Assembly (NCBI GenBank): GCA_947179295.1
Contig: CAMXAZ010000001.1
Coordinates: forward strand, 1 to 64,000
Reading direction: 5' to 3'
Source of the DNA: an uncultured Muribaculaceae bacterium
Lineage (GTDB): Bacteria > Bacteroidota > Bacteroidia > Bacteroidales > Muribaculaceae
DNA: 64,000 nucleotides
Every line of letters starts with the position of its first letter. The stretch's first letter is position 1. The notes under the pieces are model-generated. The model did no database searches. It was given only the letters and a program-made list of their open reading frames with translations, and was not told where the DNA came from. Both the position numbers and the translations under genes were made by a program. Below, piece after piece: positions 35,620 through 44,186 of the stretch.

Positions 35620-38191
35620 CGGTCTCTGCTGTCTTGGTCTCGGTTTCAGGCTTTCTGCCGCCTTTGCGCAGGGCTATGACGATGGCTCCGGCTGCTGCCA
35701 GATAGATGAGGAAGACGGCTATGGTGGCCGCTGTGTCAGTGGTGTGGAGCGACTGCGGGTCGAACGTCATCACGATCTCATGCTTTCCGGCGGGGACGGG
35801 GAGGGCGCGCAACACGTAGTTGACACGGCTCAGGGGCACTTCCTGCCCGTCGATTGTGGCTTTCCATCCCCAGGGGAAGTAGACTTCAGAGAATACGGCC
35901 ACTCCGCCTTTGGCACTGTTGGCTGTGTAGGTCAGGCGGTTGGGGGCATATATGGTTTCGATGATCGTGTCGCCCGGTGTTTTGGGGGCCGAGGTGCCGA
36001 GGGCTGACTCGAATTTCCTGTCGGCCACGGCTGCCGATGCGGGGTCAATGACCGAGAGAGCCGCCATTTCCTCGTCAGGAGTGCCGACGTAGCTGACGCG
36101 GTCAACGAACCAAGCGTTGCCGAGGGCCTCAGGGTTGCGCAGCGGCTGTCCCTGCATGTCGACTATGTAACGGGCGTTGAGCATGTTGAGCACATTCCAG
36201 TCGGCGTCCGACTCGGTGCCGCGGGTGAAGTTGGCGAGATGGCGGTCTATGAGATCCTGATAGCGTGTCAGTTTTGCCGCATGGTAGCCGCCTATCATCT
36301 TATGGTAATACGACGGATCGGCGCTGTAGAAGCGGGGAATGTCCATGACGCGGTAGTTCATTCCGTTGTCCTGGAGGATGATCCGGTCAGCCGGGGTCAT
36401 TTCAATCGGCGCTCCGGCGGTGAGCTGGCGCGGCACGAAGCTGTCGTGGCTCAGATAGCGCTTGTTGACTGAATAGAGGTCGGCGAGGACAACGACAGCT
36501 ATGACCGCCATTGAGATAGCGGCCGAGACGCGGCGCCGGATGTAGAGCATGATCATCACGAAGCCGAGGGCTGTGATGACAAAAGAGCGGATGGCGTCAG
36601 TTGAGATCAGCCCCTCGCGCAGACTCTCGATGGCCGAGTAGATGGCCGGATTCTGGAGGCTGAACTGGCGGGCGGTGGCGGCGTCGTAGCCCTGCTGCAT
36701 GAGCTGTGAGGTGATCATGTTGTCGATGTAGCGGTCATTATCTGTGATGATGCTTCCGAACATCGAAGGGGCTATGAAGGCTATGGCGCAGATGGCGAGG
36801 GTGATGCCGAAACTCCAGATCACCGGGCGGCGGTAGGAGTCGAGACGGCTACGGTCAGCCACGAGCTGCTGGAGTGCCATAGCGGCGAGCAGCGGCATGG
36901 TGAATTCGGCTATGACGAGGATGCTCTCCACGGTGCGGAATTTAGAATACATCGGGGCTATCGAGAGCATGATGTCTGTGAAGACCATCGCGTGGCGTCC
37001 CCAGGCGAGGACTATGGAGAACACTGTCAGTATGACCAGCGCCCACTTCATAGGGCCGCGGACTATCATGCAGCCAAGAATGAAGAGCGCGAAGATGAGC
37101 GCGCCGACATAGACCGGGCCGTTGGTGCCTTCCGGATCGCCGAAATACTGGCTCATGTAGCTGAGATACTGTTCCTGCATCGAGTCGATCTTGCCTTCGG
37201 CCACCATTTCTTTGGCATCAGGCAGGTCAGAGAGACCCAGTGCCGTCATCCGTCCTTTCTCCGGTTTTGCCGAGGCTCCGCCTTTGATGTTCGGAATGAG
37301 CAGCGAGAAGGTTTCGGAGGGCTGATAGCTGTATTGTGTGATGTAGTCCTTGTCAAGACCTGCGGTTGAGTTCGAATTGTCGGCCGCGGGCTGCGACAGT
37401 TCGCTGTGGCGTCCGCGCATGGTCTCCTTGGAGTATTCGTAGGTGAGATAGAGGCTCGGAGAGTTGGCGGTCACAGCCAGTCCGGCGGCAATGGCGAGCA
37501 CTCCGGTGGCTATGCCCCAGCGGCGCATCTCTTTGGCGCGAATGGCGGTGACAAGCTGAGCGATGACTATGGCGAGGATGACGAAAAGGAAATAATAGGT
37601 CATCTGCACGTGGTTCGATGCTATCTGCATCATGGCGAAGACCGCGGCCATAGCGCCGCCGGCCAGGTAGCGCCCGCGGTAGCAGAGGATTATGCCGGCG
37701 ATTGTCGGCGGGATGTAGGCGAGGGTTACGAATTTCCAGATGTGGCCTGCGCCGATGATGATTATGAAGTATGACGAAAATCCGTAGGCTATGGCGCCGA
37801 GCAGTGCTACATACCAGCGCATCTTCATGACAATCAACAGTATGAAGAAGCCTACCATCATCATGGCCAGGAGCGACGAGGGGGAGGGGAGTCCGAGGCT
37901 CATCACCGATCCGATCCAGCTGAAGAGGCGGCTTGAGGGATATGACGGCGAGATCTGGAAGTTGGGCATTCCGGAGAAGAGCGAGTTGGTCCAGCGGGAA
38001 ACTTCGCCGGTTGCTTCGGCATAGGCTTTTGCTTCCTGGCCTATGGCGGCGCCCTGCTGCATGTCATGCTGGCGGAGCTGGTTGCCCTCGGCGGCATCGG
38101 GGTAGAAGAATGCGAATGCTATGCCGGCTATGACTATGATGCCGGCCAGAAATGTGAAGAGAGATTTATAACGGCTGATTATGGACTGCAT
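35603..38191 (-). CDS. YfhO-family polytopic membrane protein
   Basis: The product is 862 residues with about 12 membrane helices, a large extracytoplasmic C-terminal domain (about 570-800) and a final helix. RWTNSLFSGMPNFQ near the N-terminus, and the segment GGVAVFSEVYFPWGWKATIDGQEVPLSRVNYVLRALPVPAGKHEIVMTF near the end, are typical of the YfhO family. Relatives glycosylate lipoteichoic acid in Gram-positives; in Bacteroidetes the job is unknown, probably a GT-C-type transferase for an envelope glycan. The C-terminal cytoplasmic tail is Lys/Thr/Glu-rich. Confidence 0.82.
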   Translation of the reverse strand: MQSIISRYKSLFTFLAGIIVIAGIAFAFFYPDAAEGNQLRQHDMQQGAAIGQEAKAYAEATGEVSRWTNSLFSGMPNFQISPSYPSSRLFSWIGSVMSLGLPSPSSLLAMMMVGFFILLIVMKMRWYVALLGAIAYGFSSYFIIIIGAGHIWKFVTLAYIPPTIAGIILCYRGRYLAGGAMAAVFAMMQIASNHVQMTYYFLFVILAIVIAQLVTAIRAKEMRRWGIATGVLAIAAGLAVTANSPSLYLTYEYSKETMRGRHSELSQPAADNSNSTAGLDKDYITQYSYQPSETFSLLIPNIKGGASAKPEKGRMTALGLSDLPDAKEMVAEGKIDSMQEQYLSYMSQYFGDPEGTNGPVYVGALIFALFILGCMIVRGPMKWALVILTVFSIVLAWGRHAMVFTDIMLSIAPMYSKFRTVESILVIAEFTMPLLAAMALQQLVADRSRLDSYRRPVIWSFGITLAICAIAFIAPSMFGSIITDNDRYIDNMITSQLMQQGYDAATARQFSLQNPAIYSAIESLREGLISTDAIRSFVITALGFVMIMLYIRRRVSAAISMAVIAVVVLADLYSVNKRYLSHDSFVPRQLTAGAPIEMTPADRIILQDNGMNYRVMDIPRFYSADPSYYHKMIGGYHAAKLTRYQDLIDRHLANFTRGTESDADWNVLNMLNARYIVDMQGQPLRNPEALGNAWFVDRVSYVGTPDEEMAALSVIDPASAAVADRKFESALGTSAPKTPGDTIIETIYAPNRLTYTANSAKGGVAVFSEVYFPWGWKATIDGQEVPLSRVNYVLRALPVPAGKHEIVMTFDPQSLHTTDTAATIAVFLIYLAAAGAIVIALRKGGRKPETETKTAETDASES

Positions 38192-38233
38192 GAGTTGGGT
38201 GTGCGTGGAACGTGGTTGGGTGTTGGTGGATGA

Positions 38234-38815
38234 TTATTCGGCGGGACGGTGTTCGAGCGGGATTTCTTTTACCGGAGCCGGGGCGCTGACGGTGTCGGCC
38301 TGAGCCTTGGCGGTGTCAGCGGGTTCGCTGCTCGGTCCTGAGAGCGAGCCGTCCTGCATGGCGTCATAGTTGGAGAGTTTTTCGCGGAAAGCGCGGGCTA
38401 TGGAGTCGAAGTCGAGACCGGAGGCTCCTCGGCGGGCTTTCTCGAAGGCCGCGCGGGTGTCTTTGGGGTTGACGCTCAGGGCTATGTCATAGACATCGAC
38501 GTATTTGCGCACGGTCTCCAGCGCGCGTCGTGATTCGCGCTTCGACTGGGCGTCGGAGTAGACCTTGACAAAGGCGCTGAGCACCTGCACGGTCTGTTCG
38601 GGGGTGAAGTCGTCAACGAAGAGCGACATGCTGTCAGCCATCGCTGATGCCTGCCGGAGATTTCCGGTGGAGAGGGCTTCGGCGAGCTGCGATTTCTGTC
38701 CTTCGACTGTTTCGGCGGTGGCTGCTGGAATCTCGGCAGTCTTTTTGCCTCCGCAGGAGGTAACTATAATGGCGCTTGAGGCTATTACGGCCAGGAGGAC
38801 TATCAGCTTTCTCAT
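38234..38815 (-). CDS. Small lipoprotein of unknown function
   Basis: The product is 193 residues with a lipoprotein signal (LLAVIASSAIIVTSC, Cys at 21). Helical segments (QLAEALSTGNLRQASAMADSM, TVQVLSAFVKVYSDAQSKRES) suggest a TPR-like or coiled fold; the last 35 residues are Pro/Ala/Asp-rich. No family recognised. It precedes the YfhO-type gene by 42 bases and so may be part of the same operon, placing it in the cell envelope. Confidence 0.7.
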   Translation of the reverse strand: MRKLIVLLAVIASSAIIVTSCGGKKTAEIPAATAETVEGQKSQLAEALSTGNLRQASAMADSMSLFVDDFTPEQTVQVLSAFVKVYSDAQSKRESRRALETVRKYVDVYDIALSVNPKDTRAAFEKARRGASGLDFDSIARAFREKLSNYDAMQDGSLSGPSSEPADTAKAQADTVSAPAPVKEIPLEHRPAE

Positions 38816-38876
38816 TATCGGGCGGGTTGGTTATGTTGCTTGGGCTATTATTCTATAATATATAATGGTAAGAGCA

Positions 38877-38930
38877 CAAAGTTACAAAAAATGTTCCTTA
38901 CAAAAGTAAAATTTTTGTAAAGAACATTTT
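38877..38930 (-). promoter_or_regulatory. Promoter -7 element with a long inverted repeat upstream
   Basis: TAACTTTG on the minus strand (38884-38877) matches TAnnTTTG, 62 bases before the lipoprotein ATG. Directly upstream is an inverted repeat, AAAATGTTC-C-TTACAAAA (38888-38905) with TTTTGTAA-A-GAACATTTT (38913-38930). Because the repeat covers the -33 region it could be an operator; it could also help terminate the upstream transcript. Confidence 0.45.
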
Positions 38931-38933
38931 CAG

Positions 38934-38967
38934 AGGCTCTGACGGGCTTGAGAGAGCCGGTCAGAGC
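38934..38967 (-). terminator. Terminator after the MBL hydrolase gene
   Basis: GGCTCTGAC (38934-38942) pairs with GTCAGAGCC (38959-38967), with extra CGG/CCG pairing inside. On the minus strand TCTGAAAATGTTCTTT follows. It lies 29 bases past the stop codon. Confidence 0.6.
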
Positions 38968-38995
38968 CGGTATGGTTTGTGGAATCCGATGGGTG

Positions 38996-39727
38996 TCAGC
39001 CTTTGATCTCGACGATCATGCCGGGGCGGTCAAGGCAGTAGCAACGGGTGGCGTTGCCTACGGGAACATAGGCGTTGAAGTCACATGCTTTCTGCGGCTC
39101 TCCCCAGAAGTGCATCGGGAAGAAGTTGTCGACCTTGACTTTCGAGAGAAAGATCTGCGCGCCTTTGGCAAAGTCGGTTCCCATGCGGGCATCGACCGGA
39201 AACATGGCTATCTTGATTTCGGGGATCTCTTCGGCTATGCGGTCTACTATGACGTTGAACCGCTCTTCGGCCTTTGCCACTTCGCGTTCGGTCGATTCTT
39301 CGCTCCAGTGCCAGTCATTGAGGTCGCCGGCATGGAAGATGACGCTTCCGTCAGTGAGGGTGATGGCGTAACTTACGCCGGTGTCGGTTGATCCGTAGGC
39401 TTTGACCTGAGTGGTGCCGGGGATGCTGTCGAGCACGTCGCCGGCCGACATCCAGGCTACTGACAGTCCGGTCTTCGGGACGAGCTTCGAGAAGATGTCG
39501 TTGGCCAGGATGTAGGTGCGTTTGCGGTCCTGGGCCAGTTCGAAGATCGAGGTGTTGAAGTGGTCGGGATGATGGTGCGAGACGAAGAAGAGCACGGGCT
39601 TTTCAGGCGAGTCGCGCAGAACTTTTTCAAGTTTTTTGTCAGGGTCCTTGTAGTAGTCGAATACCATCACCGCTCCGGGGGTGGTCAGCGCGAAACCGCT
39701 GTGGTCGAGATATGTTACAGTAATCAT
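38996..39727 (-). CDS. MBL-fold metal-dependent hydrolase
   Basis: The product is 243 residues. The metal motif is FFVSHHHPDHFN (HxHxDH type) after TYLDHSGFAL, followed by VIFHAGDLNDWHW with the bridging Asp and FFPMHFWGE with the last His. This is the beta-lactamase-like family related to UlaG-type hydrolases. The substrate is unknown. It stands alone between a GH95 gene and the lipoprotein operon, with its own terminator. Confidence 0.85.
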   Translation of the reverse strand: MITVTYLDHSGFALTTPGAVMVFDYYKDPDKKLEKVLRDSPEKPVLFFVSHHHPDHFNTSIFELAQDRKRTYILANDIFSKLVPKTGLSVAWMSAGDVLDSIPGTTQVKAYGSTDTGVSYAITLTDGSVIFHAGDLNDWHWSEESTEREVAKAEERFNVIVDRIAEEIPEIKIAMFPVDARMGTDFAKGAQIFLSKVKVDNFFPMHFWGEPQKACDFNAYVPVGNATRCYCLDRPGMIVEIKG

Positions 39728-39832
39728 AATTGTTGGTTGTTAAAATTCGATGCCGGACAGGTCCGGAATCCTGTTTTTGTCAATGAGTACTGCAACTATA
39801 ACGCTGACGCGCCCTGCGGAGTTCAACGGCTG

Positions 39833-42800
39833 TCAGCAGCCGCCTATGAGGATTTTGCTGACGGAGTTGCCCTGGCGGCGGATGTAGATGCCCGGCTGAG
39901 GATCTCCGCTGACCGGACGGCCCTGGAGGTCGAAGAGTCTGACGGGCGCTTCGCTGTCAGGGGTGCCGAGCTCAGGAGTGTCGATTCCGGTTGTGGTGGA
40001 GGCGCCGAGTGTTATTGAGGCGTTATTGGGAGTGCCGGCGGGGATTGTCAGCAGGTAGCTGTTGGTCCGGGGTTCATAGAGCAGGGCTGTTGAACGGCTC
40101 AGAAGGGGTTTGCCATCGATATAGATGCCGTTGTCCGACATGTTGGCGGCATGGATGCGGAGCTGCACACCGCCTTCGCGGATGGCCCGGTTCAGGCCGT
40201 CGGCGATGCGGATCTCCGTGATCTCTCCTTCTTCCCATGAGATGTCGACAGTGAAGTTGCCTTCGGCCTTGAGCCCTTTGACAGAGCCGGTGGGCCATGT
40301 GGAGGGGAGGGCGGGGAGAATGTCGATGATGCCGGAGTAGCTCTGCAGGAGCATTTCGCCGATCGCGGCCGAGATGCCTGCTCCGCCTTCGATCTGGAAG
40401 GTGTGTTTGCAGGTGGTGCGGAGGTCGGGGGTGATACGTTCAGCCATGCCGTAGGCGAGCTGACGCAGGGCGAGGTCACCCTTGAGCGAGCGGGCGTAGC
40501 AGCACATTTTCCAAGCTGTGTTCCAAGCGGCGTCTTCACCGCCGTCGGCATCGGCGCGCTTGAGCAGGGCCTTGTAGGAGCCATTGAAGTTAGTGGGGTC
40601 GCTGTCATAGGGCGATACCTGGGCCAGGGGGTAGAGACACATCAGGTGGGAGAGATGGCGGTGGGTAGGCTCTGAGGTGAGGGCGCCTTTCCATTCGCAC
40701 TGTTCGCCGTTGACAATGTCGATGCCGTTGTACATGCGGTCGATGTATGACTGGCAGTTGGCGGCTTCAGCTGTCTTGCCGAGGATGACGGCCGCATCGC
40801 GGGTGTTGCAGAGGTGCTGGTAGACAAGCTGCTGGGCGTGGACGGCTACCGATGTGCCTCCGGCGAGTTCGGGTGAGTAGTTGTTGGGGATTTCGAGAAG
40901 TCCGTCGCCGTCGGTGTCACGCAGGTAGCCGAAGTAGAAGCGGGCGGCTCCGTAGAGGGTGTCGAAGAAGTCGGCGAGGAACTGCCGGTCCTGGGTGTAG
41001 AGATAGTGCTGCCAGATGTGGGTGCAGTTCCAGGCGGCGGCTTCGGTGTATTCTCCGTTGTAGACGCCTGATGCCCCGAAGGTGTTGGTGGCGAAGTGGT
41101 GGGTCCAGCCGCCGGTGCCTGCCACGAGTCTGTCAGCATAGCCTTTCCACTGTGTGGCCGCCATCTTTTTGAGGTAGTTGAGGAAGGGCATGTGGGCTGA
41201 GGAAATGTTGGTGTTTTCCGCGGCCCAGTAGTTCATCTGGAGGTTGATGTTGGCGTGGAAGTCGCAGTTCCATTGCGGGCTTTGGTTTGCCCAGATGCCC
41301 TGGAGGTTGCTGGGGAGGGCGAGATCGCCGCGTGAGGAGGCGAGGTTGAGGTAGCGGCCCATTGCGAAGAGGAGCATGTCGATCATTCGGGTCTGGTCGT
41401 CGGAGTCAGTGGCTGTGGCTGTGAAAGCGCCTTCGTAGTGCTGTTTGAGCAGTGAGGTCGGGGCGTTGTTTGTGGCTTCGGCCAGTTCGAAGCGGGCGGC
41501 GTTGAAGAGGGGGCTGTATTCAGCTATGTGGTTGTCATACAGGGCCTGCCATCCGAGGGCTGCGGCGCTCTCTACGGTTGAGCGGACGCGCTCGGCAAGG
41601 CGGTCGTCGCTCTCGCCGGAGTAGAAGGTGGGCGAGTCGATGTCATAGTTTGTGCCTACGCCGAAGACCACGGTGATTTCATCGGCATCGGTCACGCTTA
41701 CGGTGCTGCCTGAGGTGGTCAGCGAGCCGCCTTTCTGAATCACCTTGAAGGTGAAGTTGAAACGGATCTGACAGTTGGAGGTGTTGCCTGAGGTTGCAGA
41801 GACGAGGCCGTCGGCGCCGCTGCCGGCTATGCTTGACTCGAAAGAGTAGTTGAGCTTGACCTCGCCGTTGGTGGTGAAGTGGAGCACTCCGACGTCATTG
41901 GCACGGCTGACGAGATATTCGCGGGTGTAGATTTTTTCTTTTCCGTTTGCTGTCCAGCGGTTCATGGCCGAGGCCACGGCTGTTGTCAGGTCGAGCTGGC
42001 GCAGGAAGGTGCCGCCGTAGGCCGGGCTTTCGCCGCCACGGGTGATCTTGAGAGCGCCGATCGGGCAGTAGGTGCCGGTGTTTACATATTTGTGGTCGGG
42101 GTCGGGGTTGGAGTCATAGTTGGTTTTCTCGTTTATGAGTATGCCTTCAGACTGGTTGCATTCGGTGGCTATGCCGAGTCGTCCGTTGCCAAGAAGGAAA
42201 ACGTTGCTGTAATTGGCTCCGTAATTGCCTACGTCGACGGGATTTTTGCCATAGCCCTCTTCGTTTGTCCAGAGGGTCAGCGCTTCGTCAGGAATGTATG
42301 ACGCTGAATTTGTGCAGCCGAGCATGGCTTCGGGGAAGGTTGCTGAAAGCGGGGTGTTCGGTTCTTCATCGGCGGCGAGTTTGCGGACGGTAAGCTCTAC
42401 GGGGACTCCATTGACCGTGCGGACCGACAGAGTGTAGTAGCCGATGACCGAGAGAGTGATACCTGCGTCTGATCCGGGGGTGAGGCGCAGTGTGCGGCTC
42501 TGTGAATCAGGTGAATCTGTGAATGAGGGCTGCTCTGCGATGCCGTAGGTCTTCCCTTCGAAAGAGAGGGCGCCGATTGTGATGTCTTTTTTGTTTCGGT
42601 TGAAGGTCCTGTTGCAGATGAACGTGGCTGATGCGCTGCCGGCGTCATCTACGAGGGTGATGTTTTTTGAGTCGATGGTGGCGGTGATTGGTCTTGGAGG
42701 GTCGGGGACGAGGAATTCCAGCTCGATCGAGCTCTTGTCGGCCGAGAGAGTGGCACGGAGCTTGTATTTCTGGCCGGTCTCACCGGTCCGCAATGATCCG

Positions 42801-43084
42801 GTGGCGTTTTTCTTGAATGTGAAAGTCTTGTTGAGGGGCGACTTGTCGTAGTAGTCTTCCCAGCCTTCCGGATTGTAGGTTGTCCCCTGATATTCCAGGG
42901 CCCACAGGTGGCCGTCGGTAATGTTGCCGATATACTGGTTGTTGCCCGTTGGATATAGGCGGCCGACTTCGGTCGGATCGACGTTCCAGGTGCCTTGCTT
43001 GACGATGATTACATCTTCTTGAGCAAGTGCTGAGGACGAGAGTAGCAATGTGAATAGCAAAAATAGGTAATAGCGTAGAAACAT
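39833..43084 (-). CDS. Secreted GH95-family glycosidase (fucosidase/galactosidase type)
   Basis: The product is 1083 residues with a signal peptide (1-21). About 245 residues of beta-rich, Ig-like sequence precede the GH95 region, which begins near residue 268 and has LLGNGRLGIAT. The (alpha/alpha)6 catalytic part carries FHANINLQMNYW (Asn612 and Asn614), NNYSPEL (Glu739) and TFQIEGGAG (Glu899). Characterised GH95 enzymes cleave terminal alpha-L-fucose or alpha-L-galactose. In them the last motif normally reads QIDGNFG with a catalytic Asp; here it is Glu and the following residues differ. The C-terminal tail (VRLFDLQGRPVSG to KILIGGC) resembles a type IX sorting domain. It is a separate gene, 125 bases downstream of a lipoprotein gene. 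Confidence 0.85.
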   Translation of the reverse strand: MFLRYYLFLLFTLLLSSSALAQEDVIIVKQGTWNVDPTEVGRLYPTGNNQYIGNITDGHLWALEYQGTTYNPEGWEDYYDKSPLNKTFTFKKNATGSLRTGETGQKYKLRATLSADKSSIELEFLVPDPPRPITATIDSKNITLVDDAGSASATFICNRTFNRNKKDITIGALSFEGKTYGIAEQPSFTDSPDSQSRTLRLTPGSDAGITLSVIGYYTLSVRTVNGVPVELTVRKLAADEEPNTPLSATFPEAMLGCTNSASYIPDEALTLWTNEEGYGKNPVDVGNYGANYSNVFLLGNGRLGIATECNQSEGILINEKTNYDSNPDPDHKYVNTGTYCPIGALKITRGGESPAYGGTFLRQLDLTTAVASAMNRWTANGKEKIYTREYLVSRANDVGVLHFTTNGEVKLNYSFESSIAGSGADGLVSATSGNTSNCQIRFNFTFKVIQKGGSLTTSGSTVSVTDADEITVVFGVGTNYDIDSPTFYSGESDDRLAERVRSTVESAAALGWQALYDNHIAEYSPLFNAARFELAEATNNAPTSLLKQHYEGAFTATATDSDDQTRMIDMLLFAMGRYLNLASSRGDLALPSNLQGIWANQSPQWNCDFHANINLQMNYWAAENTNISSAHMPFLNYLKKMAATQWKGYADRLVAGTGGWTHHFATNTFGASGVYNGEYTEAAAWNCTHIWQHYLYTQDRQFLADFFDTLYGAARFYFGYLRDTDGDGLLEIPNNYSPELAGGTSVAVHAQQLVYQHLCNTRDAAVILGKTAEAANCQSYIDRMYNGIDIVNGEQCEWKGALTSEPTHRHLSHLMCLYPLAQVSPYDSDPTNFNGSYKALLKRADADGGEDAAWNTAWKMCCYARSLKGDLALRQLAYGMAERITPDLRTTCKHTFQIEGGAGISAAIGEMLLQSYSGIIDILPALPSTWPTGSVKGLKAEGNFTVDISWEEGEITEIRIADGLNRAIREGGVQLRIHAANMSDNGIYIDGKPLLSRSTALLYEPRTNSYLLTIPAGTPNNASITLGASTTTGIDTPELGTPDSEAPVRLFDLQGRPVSGDPQPGIYIRRQGNSVSKILIGGC

Positions 43085-43209
43085 GAGAAGGATTGATTAT
43101 AATAATTTAAGGTAAGAATGTCAGGCGGGTTGTCGGTTTGCAGTTGAACGAGAGAGGAGGTGAGGAGTAGAGCGGGGAGAGGACGGGGAGGTCTGTCAGA
43201 CCTTGGGGA

Positions 43210-44145
43210 TCAGCGGCGGAAACGTTTGAGGAGTCCGTCTTCAAACACGAGATAGATGCCGTTTTCGTAGAGCCAGACTTCGCGCAGGTAGGAATTGTCG
43301 GCTCCGCGGTCCACTTCGCGTGGCGCACCGAGGGCAAGGCGGCATTCCTCGCGGGTCATTTCGAGAGCCACACGGCCGTTGATGATGTTTTCCCAGACGG
43401 CATCGCTTATGGCGGGATATTTCAGGCGCGGGTCAGTGAATGAAAAGAATACCGGGAAGGAGCGCGGGGTGTGGCCTCGCGGGCCGGGATGGAGGAAGAT
43501 GCGGGCCGAGTTGCCGAGAAGATCCGTGAAAGAGACTTTGATAGGGTAGATGTCGTTGCCGGGAGTCACGGAGTCGATCAGGATCTCTACAAACTGGCGT
43601 CCGCTGACCGAGTTGTCGGCATCGTCGCGCCAGGTACGGGTCAGCACATAGAGTTTTTTGCCACGGAGCAGAGAGTCGGCCGAGTTCACCAGACTTTCCT
43701 GGATGGTAAAGGGCACATGCAGGTTTTCCTGATTCATGACTGACGCAAGCGGGCGGTTGATGCGGTAGACGAAGCGGCGCCCGTCAGGGCCGGCGAATGT
43801 CAGGTCGGTCACTGAAGTGCCGACAATCGAGGGGGCTTCATGCACGTCGAGAAACTCGATGGTGCTTCCTCCGAGCGAGTCATAGGGGGTGGCGGTTGCT
43901 CCGAAGATGAGACGGATTTTGTCGTCCGTGACGAAAAACCTTTTCCCCGGCTTCCACTCCGGTAGGGGGCTGTCGGCCACGTGGGCCAGAAAGGTGTCCT
44001 CCGGAGTGGAAACAATGTTTTCGCGCCGCACATCGCGCTCCGAGACTTTAGGCGTGTATTCCACGCCGGTGAAGCAGCTGTGAAGGGCTATGGAGAGAAA
44101 TGCAGCGGTTATGAAAAGCGGTAGCCGGGTCAGTGGTTTCATCAA
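43210..44145 (-). CDS. Lipoprotein with C-terminal SmpA/OmlA-like segment, function unknown
   Basis: The product is 311 residues with a lipoprotein signal (TAAFLSIALHSC, Cys at about 24). The middle is beta-rich. The end, MTREECRLALGAPREVDRGADNSYLREVWLYENGIYLVFEDGLLKRFR, resembles the small SmpA/BamE fold (helix-helix-three strands), in which a Gly-Pro or Gly-Ala-Pro turn separates helix from strand. I do not recognise the N-terminal part. It lies 41 bases after the prolyl oligopeptidase gene and is probably co-transcribed. Confidence 0.7.
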   Translation of the reverse strand: MMKPLTRLPLFITAAFLSIALHSCFTGVEYTPKVSERDVRRENIVSTPEDTFLAHVADSPLPEWKPGKRFFVTDDKIRLIFGATATPYDSLGGSTIEFLDVHEAPSIVGTSVTDLTFAGPDGRRFVYRINRPLASVMNQENLHVPFTIQESLVNSADSLLRGKKLYVLTRTWRDDADNSVSGRQFVEILIDSVTPGNDIYPIKVSFTDLLGNSARIFLHPGPRGHTPRSFPVFFSFTDPRLKYPAISDAVWENIINGRVALEMTREECRLALGAPREVDRGADNSYLREVWLYENGIYLVFEDGLLKRFRR

Positions 44146-44186
44146 GTGTTGGGTCCTCAGAGAGGTGTGAATGGGTTCGGTTCAGT

